Positions 47,603 to 56,996 of a stretch of DNA of 64,000 nt are shown piece after piece. The notes under the pieces were generated by a model. The model saw nothing but the letters and a program-made list of their open reading frames with translations, made no database searches and was not told the DNA's origin. Origin of the DNA: Beijerinckia mobilis (GTDB taxonomy: Bacteria > Pseudomonadota > Alphaproteobacteria > Rhizobiales > Beijerinckiaceae); contig NZ_JQJH01000019.1 of NCBI RefSeq assembly GCF_000745425.1, forward strand, positions 1 through 64,000, written 5' to 3'. Each line of letters starts with the position of its first letter. Within the stretch, counting starts at the first letter, position 1. The position numbers and the translations under genes are program-made.

Positions 47603-47629
47603 TAATAAAGTCAGGCTTGCAAAAGCCTG
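47603..47629 (-). terminator. Terminator overlapping the 3' end of the permease gene
   Basis: On the minus strand CAGGCTT-TTGC-AAGCCTG, followed by ACTTTATTATAAAG, forms a hairpin plus T-rich tail that includes the last codons and stop of the ABC-2 permease gene. It ends the glycan operon against the convergent exported-protein gene. Confidence 0.6.
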
Positions 47630-48381
47630 CTACGAACAAAACGTTCTATAAACAACCCACCAAAAAGGCTGAGTACTCCCCAAGTGAGAACATAACCCTT
47701 ATCTAAAACAAGCGTCCCGTATCCATCATAATATGCTGAACGCATCCACTCTACTGATTGTAATACAGGGTTGAAGCTAAGATAATAACGTAGAATTTCA
47801 GGCAAGGAATCGGGTACGAACAAAATACCGGATGATGCATAAAGAGCTATAACAATTAATGTATAGCCTGTCGCCCACATAGGAAACGCCATCGCAATCA
47901 TCGCATTAACAACGCCTAATCCAAGACCCAATAAGATACAGGAGCCAAAGGCAAATGAGGCTTGAACAATGTCATGCGGGACAAAATCAATATCACAAAA
48001 CCATAGTATTATTAATAATGCAATTGTCATAATAATGGCGCCCAAGCACTCCAATATTGACCGGGCGAATAAGACATCTGTTATTTTTACAATTGGAAAG
48101 CCTAGCAGAGGACGATTCATAATCAGTGAGTACATAATAAACCGCGACATATAACTAAATGTTATAAATGGGACAAGCCCAGTTGAAAAAAACAGAACTA
48201 AACTATCTCCGTAAGGAGTTGTTCGACCAGAGGCAGTATACATCAGCAGTAAAATAATAATATGCACAAGCGGCCATGCAACGGCAACAGCGAAACCTAA
48301 TCCGTTGCCGAAGAATCGTGAGCGCATATCCCTAAGCATTAGAGCATATATTATTTGTGTCTGGGCACGTAAAGGTTCCAT
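47611..48381 (-). CDS. ABC-2 type polysaccharide export permease
   Basis: The 256-aa inner-membrane protein with six transmembrane segments belongs to the Wzm/KpsM class that exports O-antigen or capsule chains. Recognisable: YALMLRDMRSRFFGNGLGFA at the N-terminus (amphipathic coupling region), RPLLGFPIVKITDVLFAR, and SFNPVLQSVEWMRSAYYDGY. Its ATPase partner (Wzt/KpsT) is not found anywhere in the window, although normally it is adjacent. Base composition is AT-rich compared with flanking genes, consistent with transfer. Last gene of the minus-strand cluster. Confidence 0.88.
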   Translation of the reverse strand: MEPLRAQTQIIYALMLRDMRSRFFGNGLGFAVAVAWPLVHIIILLLMYTASGRTTPYGDSLVLFFSTGLVPFITFSYMSRFIMYSLIMNRPLLGFPIVKITDVLFARSILECLGAIIMTIALLIILWFCDIDFVPHDIVQASFAFGSCILLGLGLGVVNAMIAMAFPMWATGYTLIVIALYASSGILFVPDSLPEILRYYLSFNPVLQSVEWMRSAYYDGYGTLVLDKGYVLTWGVLSLFGGLFIERFVRSRLLQA

Positions 48382-48476
48382 AACGATCCCATCTTGTCAG
48401 AAGTATTTCTGTGTCTCCTGTTACTTCAAGTAAAATATAAACTAATAATAAAGGCCGGTAGGTTACTTGAGTGTGA

Positions 48477-49223
48477 TTAGCCCCAAGAATTCACATGAAA
48501 GATATCTCTGTGACCTTCAATCTCCCATGCTTTTAATATGATATCCAATTTGCGTCTACCGTTACTATCCAGTTTTGATATCTTTTGTTTGTTTGCTGTG
48601 AACCAAATATCAACTTCTACAATATCTCCATCAAAATGGTTTACAGGAACAATCTTCCGGGGGCTTAACTCAAATAAATATAGGAGATCAACTAGATCAT
48701 TTAAAAGCTTTTGATCATGATATATGGGCAAGAGGTGTGCTTCGAGTTGAATGCCTAGGCAGTTTTCTAACAGACCTCCGAAGCCTAACAACACTTGATA
48801 TTCAAAGCCTTGAACGTCGATCTTGATTGCATCGGGCTGAGGAACTAAATCTTGTGAGAAGAGGCTATCATATCGCACACAATCGACGGGGATCGTTTTT
48901 TCAACTTGAAAGGCGCCGCTTATAGAATATCGATTCAGCAAGTTATCGTTTGGCTTCAGCAAGGATGTGCAACCTAAACTTTTTGTTATGTTTAAATCCA
49001 TAGTGCATTCGGCATGCGCGAGAGCGAACTCCATCACTTTTCCGCCGTTAATCGCCTCAATAGCTGGACGAATTAACGCTGCTTGTTCCGTGTTGGGTTC
49101 AAATACGATTGGACAAATATCCGCAATGAAAGGCTTCCAATGCTCTTGAAGGCCACCCAATCCACCAACATCAATTAAAGTAAGTTTTTCGTTAGCAAAA
49201 GACATGCTGCCCCAACTTTGCAT
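48477..49223 (-). CDS. FkbM-family SAM-dependent methyltransferase
   Basis: Small-molecule O-methyltransferase of the FkbM family, often acting on glycans in surface polysaccharide clusters. The frame opens at a TTG (49247), but ATG starts at 49223 or 49205 are more likely; with 49223 it is 248 aa. The SAM-binding motif is LIDVGGLGG, the acidic loop IVFEPN, and the signature IKIDVQGFEYQVLLGFG. AT-rich, in line with its neighbours. Probably methylates a sugar in the glycan exported by the ABC-2 permease (inference). Confidence 0.85.
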   Translation of the reverse strand: MQSWGSMSFANEKLTLIDVGGLGGLQEHWKPFIADICPIVFEPNTEQAALIRPAIEAINGGKVMEFALAHAECTMDLNITKSLGCTSLLKPNDNLLNRYSISGAFQVEKTIPVDCVRYDSLFSQDLVPQPDAIKIDVQGFEYQVLLGFGGLLENCLGIQLEAHLLPIYHDQKLLNDLVDLLYLFELSPRKIVPVNHFDGDIVEVDIWFTANKQKISKLDSNGRRKLDIILKAWEIEGHRDIFHVNSWG

Positions 49224-49266
49224 TATAAAAGATAAACTCTTGATCAAAGACCAAGATTTTTCTTGA

Positions 49267-50631
49267 TCATACTAATGAAAAACCTTCTGCATTCAAGGGG
49301 AAACTTCTAGTATTAGTTTTTCCAGCCCAAATATCTGCTACAGCACCGACATCGATGACAATAGCTCCGCGACGCTTTAGGATGGACGCATAAATTTTAC
49401 CGAGTAAGCCAGCAGCAACCAAGAAAAGTTCACCTTCAACATTAGAATCTTCCAACTCACGGCATAACTCTAAATAACGCGTAGGCCAATGGCTCCCGCG
49501 TGTGGCAGCAAGTCCTAAAATCTCCGAGTGAATTTGCTCACCAGGAATTTTATAAAAATCAATTTGTTTAAAGCCGTACTTTTTAACCAACGCGTCTGGT
49601 AGTTCTGGATGACAGCAAATAAGCCCAAGTTTATCGCATCGGCGCAAAATTCGATCGAGGGCACCGCTAAATAGAAGGTCGTAGTGAACCGTTAAGCCGG
49701 AAATCCGTACTTGCTTTGACCATTCTGGTCGTTGTTCCGACAGGATGCACATTTTGCGCATGATGTTTACGATGTAGGGTATTCCTCGCTTGCTCCCAAT
49801 GCGATATTCGTGCGCAATTAAGTCTTTGTTGATAGCGCCAATGCAATCGCTCAAGCTTATCATTTCATTAAAACGAGCTATCGCAGTATCGAATAAATTA
49901 TTTTCGATAATACTTTGATCTTTAAACCATATGTCTAGAAATTCCTTTCTATTCTCACGGTATAACATGTAGTACTTGGATTCATCTTCAAGGTTTATGC
50001 GAATATGGGAGCCCTCTCCATCGCCCATTCGCAAGAGTAGGTACGGTTTTTTTTCTTTCAGTGCTTGAATGATGTCGGACTCTATTACATCTATATTAGA
50101 CAGAGCGAAATTTTCTTCAATTGTTTCAAGCAAATTAAGGGCTCGAGCTTCTGGCCAATCATTGACGAAGAGGCAAAACTGGAATGTCGTTACTGCCTCC
50201 TTGTATAAACCTGGATCCTCTTCGTTTGCTTTCTTAGACCAATAAATCGCCTCTTGGTGCAAGCCTAATCTTGCGTACTGCATCGCTAAAACTATCATTT
50301 GTTGGGGTGTCAGCCCAAATTCAACTGATAATTGCTTTAGTAGGAAAATTGCGTTCCCAATATTGGATTGTAGTATATTTGAGAAAGCAAGCTCATATAA
50401 AGCATATTTCCTCATGTTGTCATAATTTAAGGCATAGTTGAATATATGATCTGCTAAGTTGAATTTATCATTCTTACGTAAAACAAGCCCAATTCTTATT
50501 GGATAGAGAAAATCGTCATTTTCTATTGATTTTTTAAAAATTAATGGGACATATTGAAGTGCATCTGTTATTCCAAGCGATAATATTATGCTTGTTTCCT
50601 TATTTATTTCATCTTCCGTTGCATGTCCCAT
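49267..50631 (-). CDS. TPR-like protein with a GT-D-type glycosyltransferase domain
   Basis: 454 aa in two parts. Residues ~20-165 look like helical repeats (TPR-like, e.g. LAMQYARLGLHQEAIYWSKK). The C-terminal part from ~180 resembles the GT-D (DUF1792) glycosyltransferase fold: LLLRMGDGEGSHI near 198-210 corresponds to the RxGDGE motif and VIDVGAVADIWAGK near the end to the conserved DxGxxAD segment. Confidence is moderate because both motifs were matched from memory. The gene is AT-rich and lies between the FkbM methyltransferase and the large glycosyltransferase, 16 bases from the latter. Confidence 0.7.
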   Translation of the reverse strand: MGHATEDEINKETSIILSLGITDALQYVPLIFKKSIENDDFLYPIRIGLVLRKNDKFNLADHIFNYALNYDNMRKYALYELAFSNILQSNIGNAIFLLKQLSVEFGLTPQQMIVLAMQYARLGLHQEAIYWSKKANEEDPGLYKEAVTTFQFCLFVNDWPEARALNLLETIEENFALSNIDVIESDIIQALKEKKPYLLLRMGDGEGSHIRINLEDESKYYMLYRENRKEFLDIWFKDQSIIENNLFDTAIARFNEMISLSDCIGAINKDLIAHEYRIGSKRGIPYIVNIMRKMCILSEQRPEWSKQVRISGLTVHYDLLFSGALDRILRRCDKLGLICCHPELPDALVKKYGFKQIDFYKIPGEQIHSEILGLAATRGSHWPTRYLELCRELEDSNVEGELFLVAAGLLGKIYASILKRRGAIVIDVGAVADIWAGKTNTRSFPLNAEGFSLV

Positions 50632-50647
50632 TTATCGCCCCCGAACT

Positions 50648-53600
50648 TCAGACACTTAACTCATTTTTTGTTATTTTTTTATAAATTGCAGCTACTTCAT
50701 ACCCTTGCCTATGTGATGATCTATTATAGTTGTTATCATATCGTATTTTTTCTTTATAGTGTGAAGTGCATGAATCTAAGTTACGTAATATAGTGACAAG
50801 CTCGACTGCATTAGTGACATCAATCACGAATCCGTTTTCGCCTTGACGAATATCCTCTCCCATGGCTCCGCGATCCGACGCGATGACCCACAAACCATGA
50901 GAATGCGCCTCGCGCGCGACAAGACCAAAGCTTTCCGGCCAGATTGATGGTGCAAGGAGGACATCGAGGCGAGCATAGAGTTTATCAATTTCATTCTGGG
51001 GGTAAGGTCCACAGAGCGTCACTGGTGTCGTCCCCCAAACGGTCTCACAGGTTTGACCCGGCTCCATCGTCATGTCGACCATTGTCAAATGGAGATGGTC
51101 GAATTGGGTCGTGCGTAAGACGGCTTCGATCAGTGTCGCTCCTTTATGGGAAGACCGGCCTCCGATATGGCCGAGCGAAAGCCGAGTCTCGCTCAATCTC
51201 GCTTTGGAGCTAAAAGGCGTGTGTGGCGGAAGTCCATTGGGCACGGAAATGACATTACTGACACCCGCGCGACGGTAAATCTCGGCAAAAGAGTTTGACA
51301 CAGCGAGAACATGCGCGGCACCAGCCATTAATGCGGCAAGCTTTGTTCTTCGCGCAATCGACTGGGCAGCGGTAACGCCATTGGGTAACTTGACAGGTAA
51401 TACGCTTGTTGTGGGCAAATGCAATTGATCATCTTCGTCCACAAAAAACTGATAATCGGAAATCCACCAGCCGTCATGGGCGGTGATGAGATAAGGAATC
51501 TTATGCCGTTGTGCGACTTCGACAATTGTTGCGGTGAGGCGTTGGATGCAATGAAAATGAATCAGATCCGGTTGAATTGCATCGAGAATACGTTCAAATG
51601 CGGATGCATTTTCTGGATTGAAGGGCCGCCAATCCATATTGGCTTCGACAGGTGTTGACAGGCGATAGACGGGAACGCCTTTGTATTGATCAAGCCGAAA
51701 TTGTCCAGGTGTTTCGACACCCTCATCGGTTGCAAAAATGCTGAGTTCTATATCAGGGCAGTTTTCGAGAATATAATCGACATTATTCTCGACGACGCGC
51801 GTTGCGCCTCCATAACTTTGCGGTGCGAAAAAGACATTGCAGATAAGGACTTTGATCTTTCCGTCGGGACGTGCGTCGAGGCGGCGCTCTGCACTTCCTG
51901 CTTTGGGCGATGGTGTTTGCGGCGGACCTAGCCGGTCGCGCCAAAGTGCAGCCATTGCGTCGAGAGAGTAGGATGACAAAGCTTTTTGCCGCGCCGCTGC
52001 ACCTATCGCCAGTCGGCGATCCCGGCTCGATATCAATGTCTCGAACGCGTCGATCCAACCTTGCACATTATCGGCAAAGAGGACGTCCTCACCTTCAGTC
52101 AGAACGTCCTCATAGGTTGCCGTTCTGCTGACGATTGAGGGGACTTGCAGAACCGCGGCTTCGAGCCATTTGATTTCACTTTTGCAATCTGCCATGACAC
52201 CGGGCGCAAGGACCGCTATATTGATGTCGCATGCAGACAGAATGGACCAATAATCGTCGAGATTGCTAACGAATTCGATCTGTGTGATGCGCGATGAAAA
52301 TTGTTCGAACTCCGGCCGCAGCCTCAAATGACCGACGATAACAAGACGAATTTCAGCCCTGCGGTGAAACAGGTTGAGCAGGGCGGCTCCCGCGAGCTCA
52401 TTGAAATCGCTGTTATGGGCCTTTGTCCCCGAGCCATAGAAAACCGTGATCATTTCACGGGCAGGAAGGGGATTACCGCCGAGCGCGATGGCTTTGTCGT
52501 TACGCTCATCAAGCCCGTTGCGAAGGATGAAGCAATCATTGCTTTTAACGAGTGGTTGTATTTGGCGCGCGAGCGGCAAGGTGGAAGCGATACCGTGGTC
52601 GCATTGCTTCATCGCGTAACGGTATAAGGGAACTCCATAGAGCAGGCCATTGTATTCGTCGCGATTGATCTGGCCTTCATAGGACGCAAAGGTGTCGGGG
52701 AAGTATTCCGCATTGAAGACGAGGTCGTCAATGTCGTAAAAGAGAGGAATTCCCGTTGCCTTGGCCGTCAATATGGCGCGAAGAACATTTGGGAAGGCAG
52801 GTACACGGTAGAAAATTGCCGCCCGCGCGCCAACCAGGCCTTTGATGAACGAAATTGGATCATTCTGATCATAGATCTCGACGCGATATCCGGCATGTTC
52901 AAGCTGACGCCGCTTCTGTTCGACGCGATAATATTTGCATTGGGCGAGATCCTGATTGGCGAGGATCACCACATGCCCATCATTTGAATGTTTGAGTGCG
53001 GGAGGAAAATCCTCCAGCGCGAGCATCTGCGCCTTGATCGTATCAAGCGTCTCTATAATGACCGTGTCGGCACGCGCGCGTTCCCCCGCCGCATAAAGCG
53101 CGAAAGCCGCATTCGTTCTGGCTGTGAAGAGTTGATCGATTACATATTTGATGGTCTCACGAAAATGGATGTTCTTGATCCAGAGAGGCCGCGCCTTTGC
53201 TAGGGTTGAGAAAGCCTGATCGAATGCTTCATTTTTAACGGCCATTCTGGCCGCGTGAACATGCGACCAAACCGAGGCTTGAGGATTGGTCGCAGCCTTT
53301 TCGAAATCAACGAAAGCGGCGGCACTATTTCCGAGTGCCGCATTGGCGTCACCCCGCCGATGGAGAGTGCCGCACCTCCGGTCGCCGTGTGCGATGGCGA
53401 GATCATAAGCCGCGCGTGCTAACCGGAAATGTTGCTTGACCAGATGATAATCACCAATGGCGGCAAAGAGCGTTGTCGCTTGGTCGCCCTTCACAAATTT
53501 CAAGGCGGCCTTCTCAAACCCATGGTCGAAATAATGCTTCAGCAGATCGACCCGGTTGCTGCACGAGCCAGCCGTTTTTTCCGGCAAAGAGGTTTTGTAG

Positions 53601-54316
53601 GCTATCCAATCAAAGGCTTCGGGGAATTGTCCGTCGTTTACGAGATTGCGAAGCGCTCTTTGTTCGTTGGGGAAACGCCCTCGCGCCAGACCTTCATACA
53701 GCCAATCACGATAAAGCTCCGCGTCCGATAGAGACGTGTCGGGCACATAAGTTGCGCGGTAATATGCTGGGTCAAAAATATAACCGAGATTGATGGGCGT
53801 GAGACGCGCGATGCCTTGGCGCACAAATAGGTTTATCCCTGCCTCGCGCGTAGCGGGAACGTCCTCAAGCCAATCGTGTGCACATGTAATAAAGTCATAT
53901 AAACGAAAAATATTATGCCATGGTTCGTTGTCGCCAGTTTCATTCGCGGCTTTATAAGGACGGCCTTCCTTGCGCCCGTGTTCGAGGTAATGAAAAGCAA
54001 ATTGCCAATCATGACTAAAGACACGAGCGAGATCTTCATTCCGCTGACGATAGAAGGTTGGATTGAAATCTTGCGGAAGGGGACCGTACTCATGATTGTA
54101 GTAGGCCTTAGCGGCCTCCAGATTCTTGAAGCGACCTTCTTTTGCACCATGAAGAATGTAATGACGCAGTAAATCCTTCTCGCGCTTTAAATGAAAAAGG
54201 TCGGGGTAATTCTGCCTGTAGAAGTCAGGGTCAAAATTTGCGATATCAATATTCAAGGATTTCGGATGAAGGAAACGTGCTGAGATACTTGGAAGAAATC
54301 TCGGTCGAAAATGCAT
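50648..54316 (-). CDS. Large bifunctional glycosyltransferase with N-terminal repeats
   Basis: 1222 aa. The N-terminus carries four copies of a ~35-residue motif of the form FDPxFYRQxxPDL...HYxxHGxxEGR (28-62, 84-118, 181-214, 235-270), then a helical TPR-like stretch (~280-410). Two glycosyltransferase-B domains follow: one ~440-800 (FYDIDDLVFNAEYF; IRLVIVGHLRLRPEF; EGEDVLFADN), and a GT4 domain ~833-1200 with VFFAPQSYGGATRVVENN and PSIWPESFGLVAREAHSHG. It probably adds two sugars in succession to a surface glycan. The last ~55 codons are AT-rich like the genes downstream, whereas the rest is GC-rich, so the 3' end may be recombinant. Confidence 0.88.
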   Translation of the reverse strand: MHFRPRFLPSISARFLHPKSLNIDIANFDPDFYRQNYPDLFHLKREKDLLRHYILHGAKEGRFKNLEAAKAYYNHEYGPLPQDFNPTFYRQRNEDLARVFSHDWQFAFHYLEHGRKEGRPYKAANETGDNEPWHNIFRLYDFITCAHDWLEDVPATREAGINLFVRQGIARLTPINLGYIFDPAYYRATYVPDTSLSDAELYRDWLYEGLARGRFPNEQRALRNLVNDGQFPEAFDWIAYKTSLPEKTAGSCSNRVDLLKHYFDHGFEKAALKFVKGDQATTLFAAIGDYHLVKQHFRLARAAYDLAIAHGDRRCGTLHRRGDANAALGNSAAAFVDFEKAATNPQASVWSHVHAARMAVKNEAFDQAFSTLAKARPLWIKNIHFRETIKYVIDQLFTARTNAAFALYAAGERARADTVIIETLDTIKAQMLALEDFPPALKHSNDGHVVILANQDLAQCKYYRVEQKRRQLEHAGYRVEIYDQNDPISFIKGLVGARAAIFYRVPAFPNVLRAILTAKATGIPLFYDIDDLVFNAEYFPDTFASYEGQINRDEYNGLLYGVPLYRYAMKQCDHGIASTLPLARQIQPLVKSNDCFILRNGLDERNDKAIALGGNPLPAREMITVFYGSGTKAHNSDFNELAGAALLNLFHRRAEIRLVIVGHLRLRPEFEQFSSRITQIEFVSNLDDYWSILSACDINIAVLAPGVMADCKSEIKWLEAAVLQVPSIVSRTATYEDVLTEGEDVLFADNVQGWIDAFETLISSRDRRLAIGAAARQKALSSYSLDAMAALWRDRLGPPQTPSPKAGSAERRLDARPDGKIKVLICNVFFAPQSYGGATRVVENNVDYILENCPDIELSIFATDEGVETPGQFRLDQYKGVPVYRLSTPVEANMDWRPFNPENASAFERILDAIQPDLIHFHCIQRLTATIVEVAQRHKIPYLITAHDGWWISDYQFFVDEDDQLHLPTTSVLPVKLPNGVTAAQSIARRTKLAALMAGAAHVLAVSNSFAEIYRRAGVSNVISVPNGLPPHTPFSSKARLSETRLSLGHIGGRSSHKGATLIEAVLRTTQFDHLHLTMVDMTMEPGQTCETVWGTTPVTLCGPYPQNEIDKLYARLDVLLAPSIWPESFGLVAREAHSHGLWVIASDRGAMGEDIRQGENGFVIDVTNAVELVTILRNLDSCTSHYKEKIRYDNNYNRSSHRQGYEVAAIYKKITKNELSV

Positions 54317-54454
54317 TAATGCTACGCTTTCTGGAGAGAACCGAACTATTGCGCAAGCCGATTATTTCACGACATAAAGGTACGCATCGGTATTGATATT
54401 GATCGTTTTCGATTCATTTTCTGAATATAAGCTTAAAATTGAATAACTAATGTG

Positions 54455-54910
54455 TCATCCGTGATCCCGATGGATTGTGATCCACGCCCAAGCAAGGCAC
54501 CTTTCGAAGTCCGGCAGCCATTGCGCATCCTCCGGGTGATCGGCGATACCAGTCTCCAGCCTCACCGCGCACCATGGTGAAGGGGGCACACGGTCCCGAT
54601 TGGTGGCGACTTTTACCTCCTCATGCAGAATTTGCCAGAGCTTTTCGGCGCCGACCGTCTGGTTGGCGACGCCGATGGTGCAAATACGGTTTTCGGCGTG
54701 GACCGTGGCGAGAAGGAGGCGGCCTGAGCGGGTGATTTTCAGGCGCCGGTTTTCGATCAGCGGGAGGTCGTAATCGCCATCGGCCTGCAGGAGCGGGCGG
54801 AGCAGGGCGATGGTCGAATCCTCGACGTCCTCGCGATAGGAACGGCGGGATTGGCCTGTTTGCAAGGTGATGTGGAGGATCGAAGGGCGGCGATCGACGA
54901 TATCGAGCAT
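54455..54910 (-). CDS. Hypothetical protein, unknown
   Basis: Not recognised. The start at 54910 (MLDIVDRRPSILHITLQTG) follows GGAAAG; the product is 151 aa, soluble. The composition is regular, with a basic middle part (IENRRLKITRSGRLLLATVH) and an acidic, Trp-rich C-terminus (HPEDAQWLPDFERCLAWAW). It lies 40 bases downstream of the RNA methyltransferase stop on the same strand, so it is likely the last gene of the dxs-tlyA operon. Confidence 0.6.
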   Translation of the reverse strand: MLDIVDRRPSILHITLQTGQSRRSYREDVEDSTIALLRPLLQADGDYDLPLIENRRLKITRSGRLLLATVHAENRICTIGVANQTVGAEKLWQILHEEVKVATNRDRVPPSPWCAVRLETGIADHPEDAQWLPDFERCLAWAWITIHRDHG

Positions 54911-54950
54911 GGTCTTTCCAATCGGGCCATAACCACGAAAGCGGGGCCTT

Positions 54951-56228
54951 TTATCCGAGCAGCCGGCGCTTTTTCTTCCGGGTTTCGCGTTCGAAGAGGC
55001 CGACAAGCTCCACATGGGGAGAAAAGCGGAACTGGTCGATCGGCGTCACTTCGCGCAGATGATAGCCACCGGCACGGAGAATGGCGGCATCACGGGCGAA
55101 AGTCTGCGGATTGCAGGAAACACCGGCCACGATCGGGACTTCTGACGCGGCAAGCGCGTGTGCTTGCTGCTCGGCCCCGGCCCGTGGCGGATCGAAGACG
55201 ATGGCATCGAATTGCGCAAGTTCCTCCGTGAGAGGGCGGCGAAACAGGTCGCGCGCCTCAATCTCGACAGGATGCAGCCCCGGTGCGTGAGAGGCTTTCA
55301 TGAGGGCGGTGAGTGGCGCTTTTTCAAGATCGAAGGCGTGAACTCGCGCAGTCTTGGCGAGAGGCAGCGAGAATGTGCCGAGGCCGGCAAAAAGATCGGC
55401 GATTTTGCGCCGCCCTGCCAGCGCCTGTGTCACCTTTTTCGCCAATTCCCTTTCCCCGGCTTCAGTCGCTTGCAGAAAGGAACCCGGCGGCAGGGCAACC
55501 CGGCAATCGCCTATTCGGATCGCGGGCGTTTCTTTCTCCAGAATGATGATCCCGTGATTGGACAGACGCGCCAGGGGGAGTGCGAGCACCCGCGCGATAA
55601 GACCTTCGGTTTGGGCTTTCGTAAGCGGCCCGAGCCCGCGCAGATCAATGTCGAGTCCTGAGAGCGTCGCGGTGGCGACGAGATCGAAAGGTTTGGCTTT
55701 GCCTTGAAAGATCTCTCCGATAGCCCGTGCGAGGATTTCAGCGATCGGCAAAGCTTTCGATAGAGCGGGCGCAAAGAGCGGACAGGCGGCGATCGGCACC
55801 AGAGCATGGCTGCGCGCTTCCATGAAGCCGATCTGCATCCTGCCTTCATCGTCGATGCGCGCATGGAGGCTTGCCCGGCGCCGTCCCTCTCCGTGTGCAT
55901 CGATCAAGGGTAGAACGGGCGTCTCCGGAAAAGTATGACGCAAGGTGTCGACGACGAGTGACCGCTTCCAGGCGGCATAGGCTTCTGGCGCCAAACATTG
56001 GACGGCGCAGCCGCCGCATCGCGCAAACAAAGAACAGACGGGATCGACGCGGTCGGGAGAGGGTTGCAGAATATCGGCAAGACGGCCGCGATCCCCATCG
56101 ACCTCGGCGATGATGGTCTCGCCGGGCAGCGCAAAGGGCACGAAGACTGGCCCTTCGGCAGTGCGGGCCATTCCCTCGCCGCGTTGCCCAAGCCTTTCAA
56201 TAGTCAGACGCGCGCAAAGATCGATCAT
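54951..56228 (-). CDS. TrmA/RlmD-type RNA 5-methyluridine methyltransferase
   Basis: SAM-dependent methyltransferase of the RlmC/RlmD/TrmA group, modifying uridine in rRNA or tRNA. The product is 425 aa: N-terminal TRAM domain (IERLGQRGEGMARTAEG), Fe-S Cys cluster Cys65-x5-Cys71-x2-Cys74 with a fourth Cys in IAACPLF, SAM-binding LFAGLGTFSLPLA, and the catalytic nucleophile in SCNPQTF. The start overlaps the tlyA stop by 4 bases (ATGA). The exact RNA target cannot be told from sequence alone, so no symbol is given. Confidence 0.93.
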   Translation of the reverse strand: MIDLCARLTIERLGQRGEGMARTAEGPVFVPFALPGETIIAEVDGDRGRLADILQPSPDRVDPVCSLFARCGGCAVQCLAPEAYAAWKRSLVVDTLRHTFPETPVLPLIDAHGEGRRRASLHARIDDEGRMQIGFMEARSHALVPIAACPLFAPALSKALPIAEILARAIGEIFQGKAKPFDLVATATLSGLDIDLRGLGPLTKAQTEGLIARVLALPLARLSNHGIIILEKETPAIRIGDCRVALPPGSFLQATEAGERELAKKVTQALAGRRKIADLFAGLGTFSLPLAKTARVHAFDLEKAPLTALMKASHAPGLHPVEIEARDLFRRPLTEELAQFDAIVFDPPRAGAEQQAHALAASEVPIVAGVSCNPQTFARDAAILRAGGYHLREVTPIDQFRFSPHVELVGLFERETRKKKRRLLG

Positions 56229-56989
56229 GAATTTCGCGTCCGTCGCGCGCCGATCAGAAATTCCTTGTTTCCATCCGTTCCGGTGATGGGGGAATCGATC
56301 GTGCCGTCAACCTGCCAGCCGAGGTCCTTTACATTCTGAACGATCCGCTCGCACACTTCACCATGCACGGCGGCATCCTTGACGATGCCTTTATGCCCCG
56401 GCCCCGCCTCGAATTGCGGCTTGATGAGGCCAATGAAAAAGGCGTCATCGCTTGCGAGTGTCAGAATGTTCGGCAAAAGCAGAAGCAGGGAGATGAAGCT
56501 GGCGTCACAGGTAATGAGGGATGGGTATTCGGGCAAATCGTCCAGGCGGAGCTGGCGCGCATCAACCCCCTCGCGCGAGTCGACGCGGGGATTGACGGCA
56601 AGCGACGGATGCAATTGCCCGTGGCCGACATCCACCGCCACGACCCGCCGTGCGCCTCTCGTCAGGAGGACATGGGTAAAGCCGCCGGTTGAGGTGCCAA
56701 TATCGAGACAGAGACGATTGCGCGGATCGTAGTCGAAAGCGTCGAGCCCTGCCGCGAGCTTGACCCCGCCGCGGGACACCCAAGGGTAGGGGGCACGCGC
56801 TTCGATATATCCTGCAGGATCGATCATCTGCGAGGCTTTGTGCAAAGTCTCGCCATCCACCCGCACCAGCCCGGCGGTGATCGCTTCCTGCGCCTTGGCT
56901 CGGCTCTCGAACAGGCCTCGATCGACGAGAAGGCGATCAGCGCGTTGACGGAGAGTGGAAGGCGAAGGATTCTGCCCGTGAGCGGCCAT
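56225..56989 (-). CDS. tlyA: TlyA-family rRNA 2'-O-methyltransferase
   Basis: TlyA methylates ribose 2'-OH positions of 16S/23S rRNA (capreomycin-sensitivity determinant in mycobacteria). From the ATG at 56989 it is 254 aa: S4 RNA-binding domain (RADRLLVDRGLFESRAKAQE), FtsJ-like Rossmann domain with DIGTSTGGFTHVLL and AVDVGHGQLHP, and the Lys in LIKPQFEAG. The alternative ATG at 57022 adds 11 residues. It overlaps the RNA methyltransferase gene downstream by 4 bases; in other alphaproteobacteria it also neighbours dxs. Confidence 0.93.
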   Translation of the reverse strand: MAAHGQNPSPSTLRQRADRLLVDRGLFESRAKAQEAITAGLVRVDGETLHKASQMIDPAGYIEARAPYPWVSRGGVKLAAGLDAFDYDPRNRLCLDIGTSTGGFTHVLLTRGARRVVAVDVGHGQLHPSLAVNPRVDSREGVDARQLRLDDLPEYPSLITCDASFISLLLLLPNILTLASDDAFFIGLIKPQFEAGPGHKGIVKDAAVHGEVCERIVQNVKDLGWQVDGTIDSPITGTDGNKEFLIGARRTRNS

Positions 56990-56996
56990 GGGGATT

